This document shows, piece after piece, positions 35,530 through 43,669 of a stretch of 64,000 nt of DNA. A model generated the notes under the pieces. That model was given only the letters and a program-made list of their open reading frames with translations, was not told the DNA's origin and did no database searches. Source of the DNA: Paenibacillus sp. UNC499MF (lineage in GTDB: Bacteria > Bacillota > Bacilli > Paenibacillales > NBRC-103111); assembly GCF_900107975.1 (NCBI RefSeq), contig NZ_FNVF01000002.1, positions 449,178 through 513,177 on the forward strand. The letters are read 5' to 3'. The stretch's first letter is position 1. Every line of letters begins with the position of its first letter. Position numbers and translations under genes: made by a program.

Positions 35530-36708
35530 TTATGAGATAAGGCCGGTTTCGCGCCCTACTTTTTTGAGCGCCTCCAGGGCGAAGTCCAGATCATCCTGCG
35601 AGTGGGCGGCCGTAATGATCATCCGGATGCGGCCTTTGTCGGCAGCAACGGTAGGGAAGACGATCCCCTGGGCGAATACGCCTTCCTCCAGCAGACGGCT
35701 GGAGAAATGCATCGTTGCCGCGGCATCCCCGATAATAATGGGGATAATCGGCGTCTCGCTGGCCCCGGTATCGAAGCCGGCTTGAATCAGCGCCTTGCGG
35801 AAACCGTGGGCATGAGACCACATCCGCTCAACCAGCTCCGAGCTGCCGCGCAGCACGCGGATGGCTTCCAAACAGCTGGCCGCGACGGAAGGCGGATGGG
35901 AGGTGCTGAACAGAAACGGCCTCGCCTTGTGGATCAGCACTTCCTTCAGCGCCTGGCTTCCGGCCGCGTAACCGCCGACCACGCCGATCGCTTTGGACAG
36001 GGTGCCGATCTGGATATGCACCCGTCCGTGCAGGTTGAAGTGGTCGGTGGAGCCTTTGCCGTTGCGGCCGAGCACGCCGCTGGCATGGGCATCGTCGACG
36101 CAGACGATGGCGTCGTAGCGTTCGGCCAGCTCGACGATGGCCGGCAGGGGCGCGATGTCCCCATCCATGCTGAACACGCCGTCGGTCACGATGAAGCGCT
36201 TCCGGTACTGGCCGCTGGCGCGGAGAACGTCTTCGAGCGCATTCATGTCCTTGTGCCGGTAGATTTTACGCGCCGCTTTCGACAGCCGGATTCCGTCGAT
36301 GATGCTCGCGTGATTCAGCTCGTCGCTGATCACGACGTCGCCATCCTGCAGCAGTGTGGAGAACACGCCGAGGTTCGTCGTAAAGCCGGACTGGAAGACG
36401 AGCGCGGCTTCCGTTCCTTTGAACGCGGCAAGCTCCCGTTCAAGCTCGTCGTGAATCTCCAGCGTGCCGGCTATCGTGCGTACGGAACCGCTGCCGGCGC
36501 CATAGCGGTATACCGCATCCGCGGCGGCCCGCTTGAGATCGGGATGATTGGCAAAACCCAGATAATTGTTCGAGGAAAGCTGAAGCACCCGCCGGCCGTC
36601 CAGTTCCATCCAGACGTCCGAGCCGCTTTCCCACACGGCGGGAAGCCGGTACCGGCCTTCCCGTTTGAGCTGCTCCAGTTCTTCCGCCAAATAATCCAAT
36701 CCGCTCAT
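35530..36708 (-). CDS. kbl: Glycine C-acetyltransferase (2-amino-3-ketobutyrate CoA ligase)
   Basis: 392 residues, the family length. A PLP-dependent enzyme of the alpha-oxoamine synthase family: the PLP lysine is Lys239 in IGTLSKAIG, the cofactor aspartate lies in VCVDDAHASGVLG, and SSNNYLG is the N-terminal family motif. It splits 2-amino-3-ketobutyrate with CoA to glycine and acetyl-CoA. The upstream neighbour tdh makes that substrate, so kbl rather than bioF is the best call. GGAGGG precedes the ATG; the gap to tdh is 18 bases. Confidence 0.92.
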   Translation of the reverse strand: MSGLDYLAEELEQLKREGRYRLPAVWESGSDVWMELDGRRVLQLSSNNYLGFANHPDLKRAAADAVYRYGAGSGSVRTIAGTLEIHDELERELAAFKGTEAALVFQSGFTTNLGVFSTLLQDGDVVISDELNHASIIDGIRLSKAARKIYRHKDMNALEDVLRASGQYRKRFIVTDGVFSMDGDIAPLPAIVELAERYDAIVCVDDAHASGVLGRNGKGSTDHFNLHGRVHIQIGTLSKAIGVVGGYAAGSQALKEVLIHKARPFLFSTSHPPSVAASCLEAIRVLRGSSELVERMWSHAHGFRKALIQAGFDTGASETPIIPIIIGDAAATMHFSSRLLEEGVFAQGIVFPTVAADKGRIRMIITAAHSQDDLDFALEALKKVGRETGLIS

Positions 36709-36726
36709 ATGTTCACCCTCCGTTTT

Positions 36727-37773
36727 TTAAGCATGAGTAAAGACGACCTTGGCGCACTGGCCCGAAGCCATCAAGTCAAAAGCTTCCTCGTACCGGTCGA
36801 GCGTAAACGTATGCCGGACGAGCGGCTGAAGGTCGATGCGGTTCTGGTCCAGCAGTCCCTTGATCTGGTGCCAGGTGTTGTACATGCGCCGTCCGGTTAT
36901 GCCGTGGACCTGAAGGCCCTTGAAAATGACGTGCCGGGACAGATCGATCGGCACCGAATGAGCCGGAATACCCAGAAGGGAGACGCGGCCTCCGGGAGAC
37001 ATGGCTTCCAGCAGATCGTTGATGGCGCGGGCATTGCCGGACATTTCGAGGCCGACCTCGGCTCCTTCCCCGCCCGTCATTTCCCGGATCAGCTCCGGGG
37101 CCGAGACCGCTGGAGAAGACTGGATGATCGCGTCGGCGCCCAGCTCCCGGGCCATGTCCAGCCGGTACCCGTTAAGGTCGACGGCGATGATTTTGCCCGC
37201 GCCCGCGGCCTTCGCGACCTGAACGGCCATAAGGCCGATCGGGCCCACGCCCATCACGACGACGGACTTGCCCACGATGTCGCCGGACAGCACGGACTGG
37301 ACCGCATTGCCCAGCGGGTCCTGTAGGCAGGCCAGCTCGAAGGGCAGCGACTTGTCGTTCGGGATGATGTTGACCGCCTTGGTCACCGCATAGTCGGCAA
37401 AGCAGCCCGGCGCGGTAATGCCGAAGCTTCGCGTATGAGGGCAGACGTGAGCGTTGCCCGAACGGCATTGCTTGCACATTCCGCAGACGATGTGGCCTTC
37501 GGCGGACACATAATCCCCGACGCGGACGCGGGTCACCTGAGAGCCAACTTCGTGCACGACGCCCGCAAATTCGTGGCCGAACACGTTGGGGGTCACGACG
37601 TGCTGTTCGGCCCAGTCGTCCCACTGATAAATATGCATATCCGTTCCGCAGATCGAGCTCGCTTTGACGCGGATCACCACTTCATCCGGCCCGCATTCGG
37701 GAACGGGCACCTCCATCAGTACGGCTCCGGCTCTGCGGTGCGCTTTGACAAGTCCAACCATCGTTTGGGTCAT
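36727..37773 (-). CDS. tdh: L-threonine 3-dehydrogenase
   Basis: 348 residues. The ATG at 37773 is preferred because an in-frame ATG at 37782 abuts AGGAGA. A zinc-dependent medium-chain dehydrogenase: the catalytic zinc site comprises Cys in SSICGTDMHIY and GHEFAG, the structural zinc site is C-x2-C-x2-C-x7-C in IVCGMCKQCRSGNAHVC, and NAD binds at GVGPIG. It oxidises threonine to 2-amino-3-ketobutyrate. The order tdh-kbl supports threonine rather than another alcohol as substrate. Confidence 0.92.
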   Translation of the reverse strand: MTQTMVGLVKAHRRAGAVLMEVPVPECGPDEVVIRVKASSICGTDMHIYQWDDWAEQHVVTPNVFGHEFAGVVHEVGSQVTRVRVGDYVSAEGHIVCGMCKQCRSGNAHVCPHTRSFGITAPGCFADYAVTKAVNIIPNDKSLPFELACLQDPLGNAVQSVLSGDIVGKSVVVMGVGPIGLMAVQVAKAAGAGKIIAVDLNGYRLDMARELGADAIIQSSPAVSAPELIREMTGGEGAEVGLEMSGNARAINDLLEAMSPGGRVSLLGIPAHSVPIDLSRHVIFKGLQVHGITGRRMYNTWHQIKGLLDQNRIDLQPLVRHTFTLDRYEEAFDLMASGQCAKVVFTHA

Positions 37774-37801
37774 GACCGGCATTCTCCTTTTGAGGAATGA
37801 T

Positions 37802-37833
37802 CGTTATAAAGTACTTATGTGCGCTATAAAGTA
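37802..37833 (-). repeat. Two direct repeats in the tdh leader, possible operator
   Basis: On the minus strand TACTTTATAGCG and TACTTTATAACG lie 20 bases apart (11 of 12 identical), about two helix turns. They lie just downstream of the predicted start point, a position fitting repression. The XRE-cupin protein encoded next door is a candidate binder. Confidence 0.5.
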
Positions 37834-37846
37834 TCTGGATGCTGCT

Positions 37847-37876
37847 ATAGTAACCCAAACGAGATTGGCCTGTAAA
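37847..37876 (-). promoter_or_regulatory. Promoter of tdh-kbl
   Basis: On the minus strand -35 TTTACA, an 18-base spacer and -10 TACTAT. Confidence 0.6.
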
Positions 37877-37877
37877 T

Positions 37878-37916
37878 AAAAAAATTCCCGCAGGACCCAA
37901 AACATTCCTGCGGGAA
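37878..37916 (-). terminator. Terminator of the XRE-cupin gene
   Basis: On the minus strand TTCCCGCAGGA and TCCTGCGGGAA pair perfectly and seven T follow. Confidence 0.88.
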
Positions 37917-37955
37917 AGAATGAAACATGAAGCACCGGACCGAAACGGAACCGGC

Positions 37956-38510
37956 TTAAAACGGGTATAAAATAACGCTCTGAATATGAACCACCTCGTC
38001 GGTGCTGTTCCGGTAAATATGGTTCTGATCGGCGTGAAAGCGGATGGCGTCGCCGTTTTCCGCCACAATCACCTGCCCGCCGATCTGCATCTCCAAAGTA
38101 CCGCGGGTGACCGACACGTACTCCTCCACTCCCTCGTGATGGGGGTCGGATTCGTATTCGCAGCCGGGCTGCAGCTCCACCGAATAAATCTCGAAGCGGG
38201 AGCTTCCGTCGTAAGGAAAGAGCGGATAAGCCGTATATTTTCCCTCTTCCGACGACATCGGAAACAGCTCGGATTTCTTCACCAGCGTAACCGACGGCTT
38301 CTCATCCTCGATGAGCGCCGAAACCGAGATATGCAGGCCGTGGGCGATTTTCCACAAGATCGTGATGGTGGGGTTCGATTCCGCCCGCTCTATCTGGGCC
38401 AGCATCGTTTTGCTGACACCCGTCAGCTCCGCGAGCTTATCCAGGCTGAGCCCGCGCGAACGGCGGATTTTTTTGAGATTGCCCGCCACCCGTTCAACCA
38501 TGTTATCCAT
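37956..38510 (-). CDS. XRE-cupin transcriptional regulator
   Basis: 184 residues from the ATG at 38510 (GGAGGT upstream); the frame extends to 38777 without a site. The N-terminal HTH reads LSLDKLAELTGVSKTMLAQI, then ERAESNPTI. The C-terminal cupin has HHEGVEEYVSVTRGTLEM and GDAIRFHADQNHIYRN. XRE-cupin regulators (SutR/PuuR type) usually control amine or amino-acid metabolism next door, so control of tdh-kbl is likely. Confidence 0.9.
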   Translation of the reverse strand: MDNMVERVAGNLKKIRRSRGLSLDKLAELTGVSKTMLAQIERAESNPTITILWKIAHGLHISVSALIEDEKPSVTLVKKSELFPMSSEEGKYTAYPLFPYDGSSRFEIYSVELQPGCEYESDPHHEGVEEYVSVTRGTLEMQIGGQVIVAENGDAIRFHADQNHIYRNSTDEVVHIQSVILYPF

Positions 38511-38706
38511 CTGTGTACCTCCGTTATGCAGCGTTCTGCGCTTTCCCTCCATCATACCATTCCCGGCCCCTGCGGAAAACCGGCTAAGCCGTTTAAGCCG
38601 GACACCCGTGCCGTCTGGGCACAATTGCCTATAACGGTTGCCTCCCGGAGGCAAGTGTATGATAAGATGGGAGGGATGAGAAGGAACAGGAAGGGGCGGA
38701 CAATCC

Positions 38707-39735
38707 TTGACGAGGCTTAAAGATATTGCGGATGTGATCGGGGTTTCCATCTCTACCGTGTCGAGGGCGATCAGCAACGATACGAGCCGGCCGGTGAGCG
38801 AAGAAACGAAACGGAAAATAAGGGAAGCCGCCTTGAAGCTCGGTTATCCGTTGGACGATGCTCCGGGAGCGGCCGTGAACCGGACTCAGATCGCCTGCGT
38901 CATTCCCGGCAAGCTGCTGGGCAATCATCCGTATTTCTCGGAGGTGCTCCAGGGATTTCACGGGAAGATGGCCGAGATGGGGCAGCCCGCCGCCATCGTC
39001 CGGACGTTCGAGGAAGTGAACGACGCGGAACGTTTCCAGGCTATGCTGACGGAGTCGGGAGCCCGGGGAGTGCTCGCGCTGGGCTGGTACGACAAGGAGC
39101 TTCACGAGCTGCTGGACAGACAGGGCATTCCCATTCTCGGCGTCAGCCTGAACGACGATTCCCTGAAAATGCCCATCGTGGACTGCGACCGGGTATCGGC
39201 CGCCCGGATGGCGGTAAAGCATCTGCTCGATCAGGGGCATACGAAGATCGGATATGTGGGCGGACCCGCTTTTAACAGAAAACTGGAGAACGACGAACGG
39301 TTCATCGGGTTCCAGTTCGCGATGCTCCAGGGCAGCCTGCCGATCCGCAAAGAGTGGATCGTCAATACGAACTGGGACGTGGACCTGAGCTACCGGCTCG
39401 TGACCGGCATGCTGCAGGAGCTGCCCCGGGCGGACTGGCCTACCGCCATGTTCTGCGCCAGCGACATGCTGGCGATACCGGCGATGAGAGCGGCGCTCGA
39501 ACAGGATTGCCGCATCCCCGAAGACATCGCCTTCGTCGGAATGGACAATATCGGGTTCTCGCAGTACACGAGCCCGCCGCTCACCTCAATCGACGTGCCG
39601 CGGCAGGAAATCGGCAAGCTGGCCGCCAAATTCCTCTGCGACTACGTAGAAGAAGACTACCGGATTCCTCCGCGGATTTTGCTGCCCTGCTCCCTGATCG
39701 TCCGGGAATCGTCAGTTCACGATATCCGGCCTTAG
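38707..39735 (+). CDS. LacI family transcriptional regulator
   Basis: 342 residues starting at a TTG (AAGGGGCGG upstream). The HTH is TRLKDIADVIGVSISTVSRA. The sugar-binding domain has GHTKIGYVGG and VGMDNIGFSQYTSPPLTSID. It lies directly upstream of, and in the same direction as, the sugar importer operon at 40090, separated by its own terminator. It is the likely specific regulator of that operon. Confidence 0.92.
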   Translation: MTRLKDIADVIGVSISTVSRAISNDTSRPVSEETKRKIREAALKLGYPLDDAPGAAVNRTQIACVIPGKLLGNHPYFSEVLQGFHGKMAEMGQPAAIVRTFEEVNDAERFQAMLTESGARGVLALGWYDKELHELLDRQGIPILGVSLNDDSLKMPIVDCDRVSAARMAVKHLLDQGHTKIGYVGGPAFNRKLENDERFIGFQFAMLQGSLPIRKEWIVNTNWDVDLSYRLVTGMLQELPRADWPTAMFCASDMLAIPAMRAALEQDCRIPEDIAFVGMDNIGFSQYTSPPLTSIDVPRQEIGKLAAKFLCDYVEEDYRIPPRILLPCSLIVRESSVHDIRP

Positions 39736-39768
39736 AAGGGGAGCATAGACACGCGAGCTCAAAGCAAG

Positions 39769-39798
39769 AGTCTGACACAATGATGTCAGGCTTTTTTT
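39769..39798 (+). terminator. Terminator of the LacI-type gene
   Basis: AG-T-CTGACA and TGTCAG-G-CT pair (one mismatch), followed by seven T. Confidence 0.8.
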
Positions 39799-39813
39799 AG
39801 CTGCGTCTTTTTA

Positions 39814-39828
39814 TCCAAAAAATTTGGA
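39814..39828. promoter_or_regulatory. Palindrome upstream of the importer promoter
   Basis: TCCAAA-AAA-TTTGGA is a perfect palindrome 22 bases before the -35. A related inverted repeat lies at 39985-40012. Candidate operator for a local regulator. Confidence 0.5.
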
Positions 39829-39849
39829 GTCATTTTAGCCAAAAAGTTG

Positions 39850-39878
39850 TTGCATTCCGCAAATCATTTTGGTAAATT
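39850..39878 (+). promoter_or_regulatory. Promoter of the second sugar importer operon
   Basis: -35 TTGCAT, 17-base spacer, -10 TAAATT, followed about 17 bases later by a cre site. Confidence 0.6.
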
Positions 39879-39894
39879 AGGGTCAACAAGTTTC

Positions 39895-39909
39895 TTGTAA
39901 GCGTTTTCT
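39895..39909 (+). promoter_or_regulatory. CcpA binding site (cre) of the second sugar importer operon
   Basis: TTGTAAGCGTTTTCT agrees with the cre consensus WTGNAANCGNWNNCW at every position. Downstream of the promoter it would act as a roadblock, giving catabolite repression when better sugars are present. Confidence 0.75.
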
Positions 39910-39984
39910 AAATAAGAAATCCACCTGTTTGTCCTACAAATCCAATGATTCAACCCGATTTCCGACGAAAATGACTCCAAAAAC

Positions 39985-40012
39985 TATCCAAAAATAAAAC
40001 AAAATTTGGATA
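39985..40012. promoter_or_regulatory. Inverted repeat in the importer leader
   Basis: TATCCAAA and TTTGGATA (8-base arms, 12-base A-rich spacer) share TCCAAA/TTTGGA with the palindrome at 39814. The nearby TCATTTT and AAAATGA segments at about 39829 and 39968 are also inverted copies. Suggests cooperative or looped binding. Confidence 0.5.
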
Positions 40013-40089
40013 AGCGTTTTAGCCCGCCAAACTAACACAGGGGCCGAAGCGAATCGAACGAATTTTCAATTCCGGAAGGAGAACTTAAC

Positions 40090-41061
40090 GTGGCTGAAAC
40101 TATTCTCAAACGCGGCGGTCCGGAAACGGGGGCGCATTCCCGCACGGTTCCGCGCAAAATGACGCTTGGCAGACGAATTCTCCGCAATTGGCAGCTTTAT
40201 CTGCTTATTTCGCCCGTCGTGCTGTATTACATCGTGTTCCACTATGTGCCGATGTACGGCCTGCAGATCGCCTTCAAGGATTTTGTGGCGAACAAAGGGA
40301 TCTGGGGCAGCGCCTGGGTCGGATTCGACCATTTTCAGCGTTTTTTCAACAGTTACTTTTTTCAGCGTCTTATTACGAATACGATCGGCCTCGGCCTTTA
40401 TACCCTGGCACTCGGATTCCCGATTCCGATTATTCTCGCCCTCCTCATGAACGAAGTCCAGTCCCAGAAGTTTAAGAAGTTCGTTCAAACCGTCACCTAC
40501 GCGCCCCATTTTCTTTCCACGGTCGTCGTTGTAGGCATGATGATGATGTTCCTTAATCCCAGATACGGCCTCGTCAACACTTTTCTGGGGATGTTCGGCG
40601 TCAAACCGGTCAACTTTCTGGCCGATCCTTCCTGGTTCAAAACGCTCTATGTGCTTTCCGATGTGTGGCAGACGATGGGGTGGAGCTCCATTATTTATCT
40701 GGCGGCTCTCGCCGGCGTAGACAATCAGCTTCACGAGGCGGCGCGCGTGGACGGGGCGACCCGGCTCCAGCGCATCTGGCACATTAACCTTCCCGGCATC
40801 CGCCCGACGATTGTCATCCTGCTTATCCTGAATCTGGGGAGCGTCATGTCCATCGGCTTCGAAAAAGTGCTCCTGATGCAGAATACCCTCAACATGCAAA
40901 GTTCCGACATTATCGATACCTACGTGTACCGCAGCGGGATTCTCGACGCGGACTACAGTTTTTCCGCCGCCGTCGGCCTGTTCAGTACGGTAATCAACTT
41001 TATTCTGCTGATCAGCGTGAACTGGATCTCCAAACGCTTCAGCGAATCGAGCTTATGGTAG
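40090..41061 (+). CDS. ABC sugar transporter permease, LplB type
   Basis: 323 residues starting at GTG (GGAAGGAG 9 bases upstream). LplB-type permease: FHYVPMYGLQIAFKDF near the N-terminus, six membrane segments, and the EAA loop LHEAARVDGATRLQR near 215. It is the first gene of a four-gene operon with a YtcP-type permease, binding protein and oxidoreductase. These importers take up oligosaccharides and use a shared ATPase; none is encoded here. It is a paralogue of the gene at 47951. Confidence 0.92.
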   Translation: MAETILKRGGPETGAHSRTVPRKMTLGRRILRNWQLYLLISPVVLYYIVFHYVPMYGLQIAFKDFVANKGIWGSAWVGFDHFQRFFNSYFFQRLITNTIGLGLYTLALGFPIPIILALLMNEVQSQKFKKFVQTVTYAPHFLSTVVVVGMMMMFLNPRYGLVNTFLGMFGVKPVNFLADPSWFKTLYVLSDVWQTMGWSSIIYLAALAGVDNQLHEAARVDGATRLQRIWHINLPGIRPTIVILLILNLGSVMSIGFEKVLLMQNTLNMQSSDIIDTYVYRSGILDADYSFSAAVGLFSTVINFILLISVNWISKRFSESSLW

Positions 41062-41076
41062 GGAGAGGGAGAAGAG

Positions 41077-41958
41077 ATGGAAAATACCCGTGAAGACCGC
41101 TTGTTCAACACCGTCATTTACCTGGTTCTCGGGCTGGTGCTGCTGATCGTCCTGTACCCGCTGGTATTCGTGCTCAGCGCTTCGTTCAGCGAACCCCAGT
41201 ACATCATGAACGGGGAAGTGCTGCTCTGGCCCAAGGGACTGACGCTTGATTCATACGCCAAAATTTTTGAAGACAACCAGATTTTACGGGGCTTCGGCAA
41301 CACGCTCTTGTATACGACAACGGGGACGTGCCTGAATGTGATCATGACGATTCTCGCGGCTTACCCGCTTTCCCGCAAAGATTTCGTGGGCCGCAACCTG
41401 TTCATGGGCCTGTTCGTATTCACGATGTTTTTCGGCGGCGGGCTCATTCCGACCTACATTCTGATCAAAAATCTCGGCCTGCTGAACTCCTTCTGGGTCA
41501 TGATCCTGCCCGGTGCCGTGTCCATCTGGAACATCATCATCATGCGGACCTTTTTCCAGCAGACGATTCCCGGGGAGCTTGAAGAGGCGGCGACTATCGA
41601 CGGCTGCTCCAATATGCAGATCCTGACGAGGGTTATCCTGCCGCTGTCCATGCCGATCATCGCCGTCACCATTCTGTTCTACGCGGTTGGGCATTGGAAT
41701 TCGTTCTTCAACGCCCTGCTCTACCTGTCCGACAAGAGCAAGTTCCCGCTTCAGCTCGTCCTGCGCGAAATTCTCATTCAAGGGCAGACGGACAGCATGG
41801 TCAAAATGTCGACGGAATCGGCGATCAAGCAGCAGCGGGCGGTGGAAGGCATCAAATATGCCGTTCTCGTCCTGGCCAATCTCCCGATGTTCCTGCTCTA
41901 TCCGTTCCTTCAGCGGTACTTCGTCAAAGGAATCATGATCGGCGCCATCAAGGGCTGA
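41077..41958 (+). CDS. ABC sugar transporter permease, YtcP type
   Basis: 293 residues with six membrane segments. The EAA loop reads ELEEAATIDGCSNMQI near 170, and the C-terminus is YFVKGIMIGAIKG. It follows the first permease by 15 bases with an AGGGAGA-type site. Partner of the LplB-type permease. Confidence 0.92.
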   Translation: MENTREDRLFNTVIYLVLGLVLLIVLYPLVFVLSASFSEPQYIMNGEVLLWPKGLTLDSYAKIFEDNQILRGFGNTLLYTTTGTCLNVIMTILAAYPLSRKDFVGRNLFMGLFVFTMFFGGGLIPTYILIKNLGLLNSFWVMILPGAVSIWNIIIMRTFFQQTIPGELEEAATIDGCSNMQILTRVILPLSMPIIAVTILFYAVGHWNSFFNALLYLSDKSKFPLQLVLREILIQGQTDSMVKMSTESAIKQQRAVEGIKYAVLVLANLPMFLLYPFLQRYFVKGIMIGAIKG

Positions 41959-42041
41959 TCGTTCATCCTATACACGATTCACGCAATTCATACGACTACG
42001 CGATTCACGATCGTTACGATTAAACAAGGGAGGTTAACGAG

Positions 42042-43655
42042 ATGAAGAGAAAGAGAGCGATGAAACTCGTATTGGCTTGCGCGCTGACGACGGCGGTGCT
42101 GTCCGGCTGCAGCAGCGGTGAGAAAGGCGCCGGGGAAACGGCGGAGGCGAAAGGCGTGAATGCGACGGGATTCCCGATCGTTCAGGAGCCGGTCACGGTC
42201 AACGCTTTTGCCGCCAAATTTTTCGCCAATGCCGACTGGAACAAATTGAAGCTGTGGCAGGAATACGAGAAGAAGACGAACATTCACATCAACTGGGAAA
42301 CTGTCCAGAAGGACGCCCTGAAAGAAAAACGGAATCTGCTTATGGCAAGCAGCGGGTATCCCGATCTGTTTTACGCTTCCGCTTTCTCGAAATCCGACTT
42401 GTTTAAATACGGCAAGCAGGGCGTATTCCTGCCCCTTAACGACTACATCGATCAATATGCGCCGAACCTCAAGGCTCTGATGGAGAAATACCCGGTCATT
42501 AAAAAAGGCATCACCATGCCGGACGGCAAAATTTACAGCCTGCCGACTTTGTATGACCCCGAATTCCGGTCCGTCTTTTTCAACACCCCTTGGGTGAAAA
42601 CGGAATGGCTGACCAAGCTGGGGCTGAAGGAACCGACGAATCTCGACGAATTCGCGGCGATGCTGAAGGCGTTCAAGCAGGGAGATCCGAACGGGAACGG
42701 CAAACCGGACGAAATCGCGTGGGGCGGGGTCGGGACGACGGGAATTGTCGGTTATCTGAGAGGCTCCTTCGGCCTGGGCAATCACGGCAATGCCAACCAA
42801 TATGTCGATACGGAACCGGGTTCGGGCAAAATCCGCTTTGTCCCCGCCGATCCGCGCTACAAAGAAATGCTGGAATACATCCACAAGCTGTATAAAGACG
42901 GCCTGCTGGAGCAGGATATCGCCTCCGTGAAAAGCGAGGAAGTCGACGCGAAGGGAACCGCCGGTCTGCTGGGCATTGTGGACAACGTAGATCCTGCCGC
43001 GATTTATAACCAGAAGGGATACGCCGGCCTGCCGGTACTGAAGGGACCGCACGGCGATCAGCTCTACACGTATATCGGCTCGCCGCTCGGCAACATCGGA
43101 ATGTTTATTCTGACCGATAAAGCGAAAAATCCGGCCGCTATGGTCCGGTGGATGGATTATTTTTACGGCGAGGAAGGCATCAAGATGTTCTTCATGGGCT
43201 GGAAAGACGACACGTACAAGGAAGAGAGCGACGGAACGGTCGATTATGTGGACGCCATTAAAAACAACAAGGACGGTCTCAGTCTCGACCAGGCGGTCAG
43301 CCAATACCTGATCTGGCCGGGCGGGTATTACCCGGGCTTCGTCAAGCAGGCGTATTTCAAAGGAGCGGAAGGGCTTCCAACCTCCGTAGAGAATTCGAAG
43401 AAAGCCGATCCACACGTGCTTAAGCCGGAGGAAATCTGGCCGGCCTTCAATTTCACGACGGAAGAGCAGCAGGAATTGACGACGCTGGCTAATGACATCG
43501 AAACGTACGTCACGGAAATGAGAGATAAGTTTATCGTCGGAGATGCGCCTATGTCCCAGTGGGACGACTATGTGGCGACCCTGAACAAAATGGGACTGGA
43601 CCGCTACAAGCAAATTTATCAGGCTGCGCTGGACCGCTACTCCAAGAGCAGTTAA
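42042..43655 (+). CDS. Extracellular sugar-binding lipoprotein, LipO-like
   Basis: 537 residues, the length typical of binding proteins for LplB/YtcP importers. The lipobox is L-S-G-C (Cys about 22). AAGGGAGG precedes the ATG. FPIVQEPVTVNAF, NPNGNGKPDEI-like repeats (DPNGNGKPDEIAW) and a C-terminal YQAALDRYSK are family traits. The DxNxNGKxDE stretch resembles a calcium-binding loop. It is a paralogue of the protein at 49890. Confidence 0.92.
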   Translation: MKRKRAMKLVLACALTTAVLSGCSSGEKGAGETAEAKGVNATGFPIVQEPVTVNAFAAKFFANADWNKLKLWQEYEKKTNIHINWETVQKDALKEKRNLLMASSGYPDLFYASAFSKSDLFKYGKQGVFLPLNDYIDQYAPNLKALMEKYPVIKKGITMPDGKIYSLPTLYDPEFRSVFFNTPWVKTEWLTKLGLKEPTNLDEFAAMLKAFKQGDPNGNGKPDEIAWGGVGTTGIVGYLRGSFGLGNHGNANQYVDTEPGSGKIRFVPADPRYKEMLEYIHKLYKDGLLEQDIASVKSEEVDAKGTAGLLGIVDNVDPAAIYNQKGYAGLPVLKGPHGDQLYTYIGSPLGNIGMFILTDKAKNPAAMVRWMDYFYGEEGIKMFFMGWKDDTYKEESDGTVDYVDAIKNNKDGLSLDQAVSQYLIWPGGYYPGFVKQAYFKGAEGLPTSVENSKKADPHVLKPEEIWPAFNFTTEEQQELTTLANDIETYVTEMRDKFIVGDAPMSQWDDYVATLNKMGLDRYKQIYQAALDRYSKSS

Positions 43656-43669
43656 GGGAGAGAGAGAAC

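Noticed and set aside
35602-37326. 574-codon plus-strand open frame
   Set aside because: Runs antisense across kbl and tdh, both clear enzymes with intact motifs.
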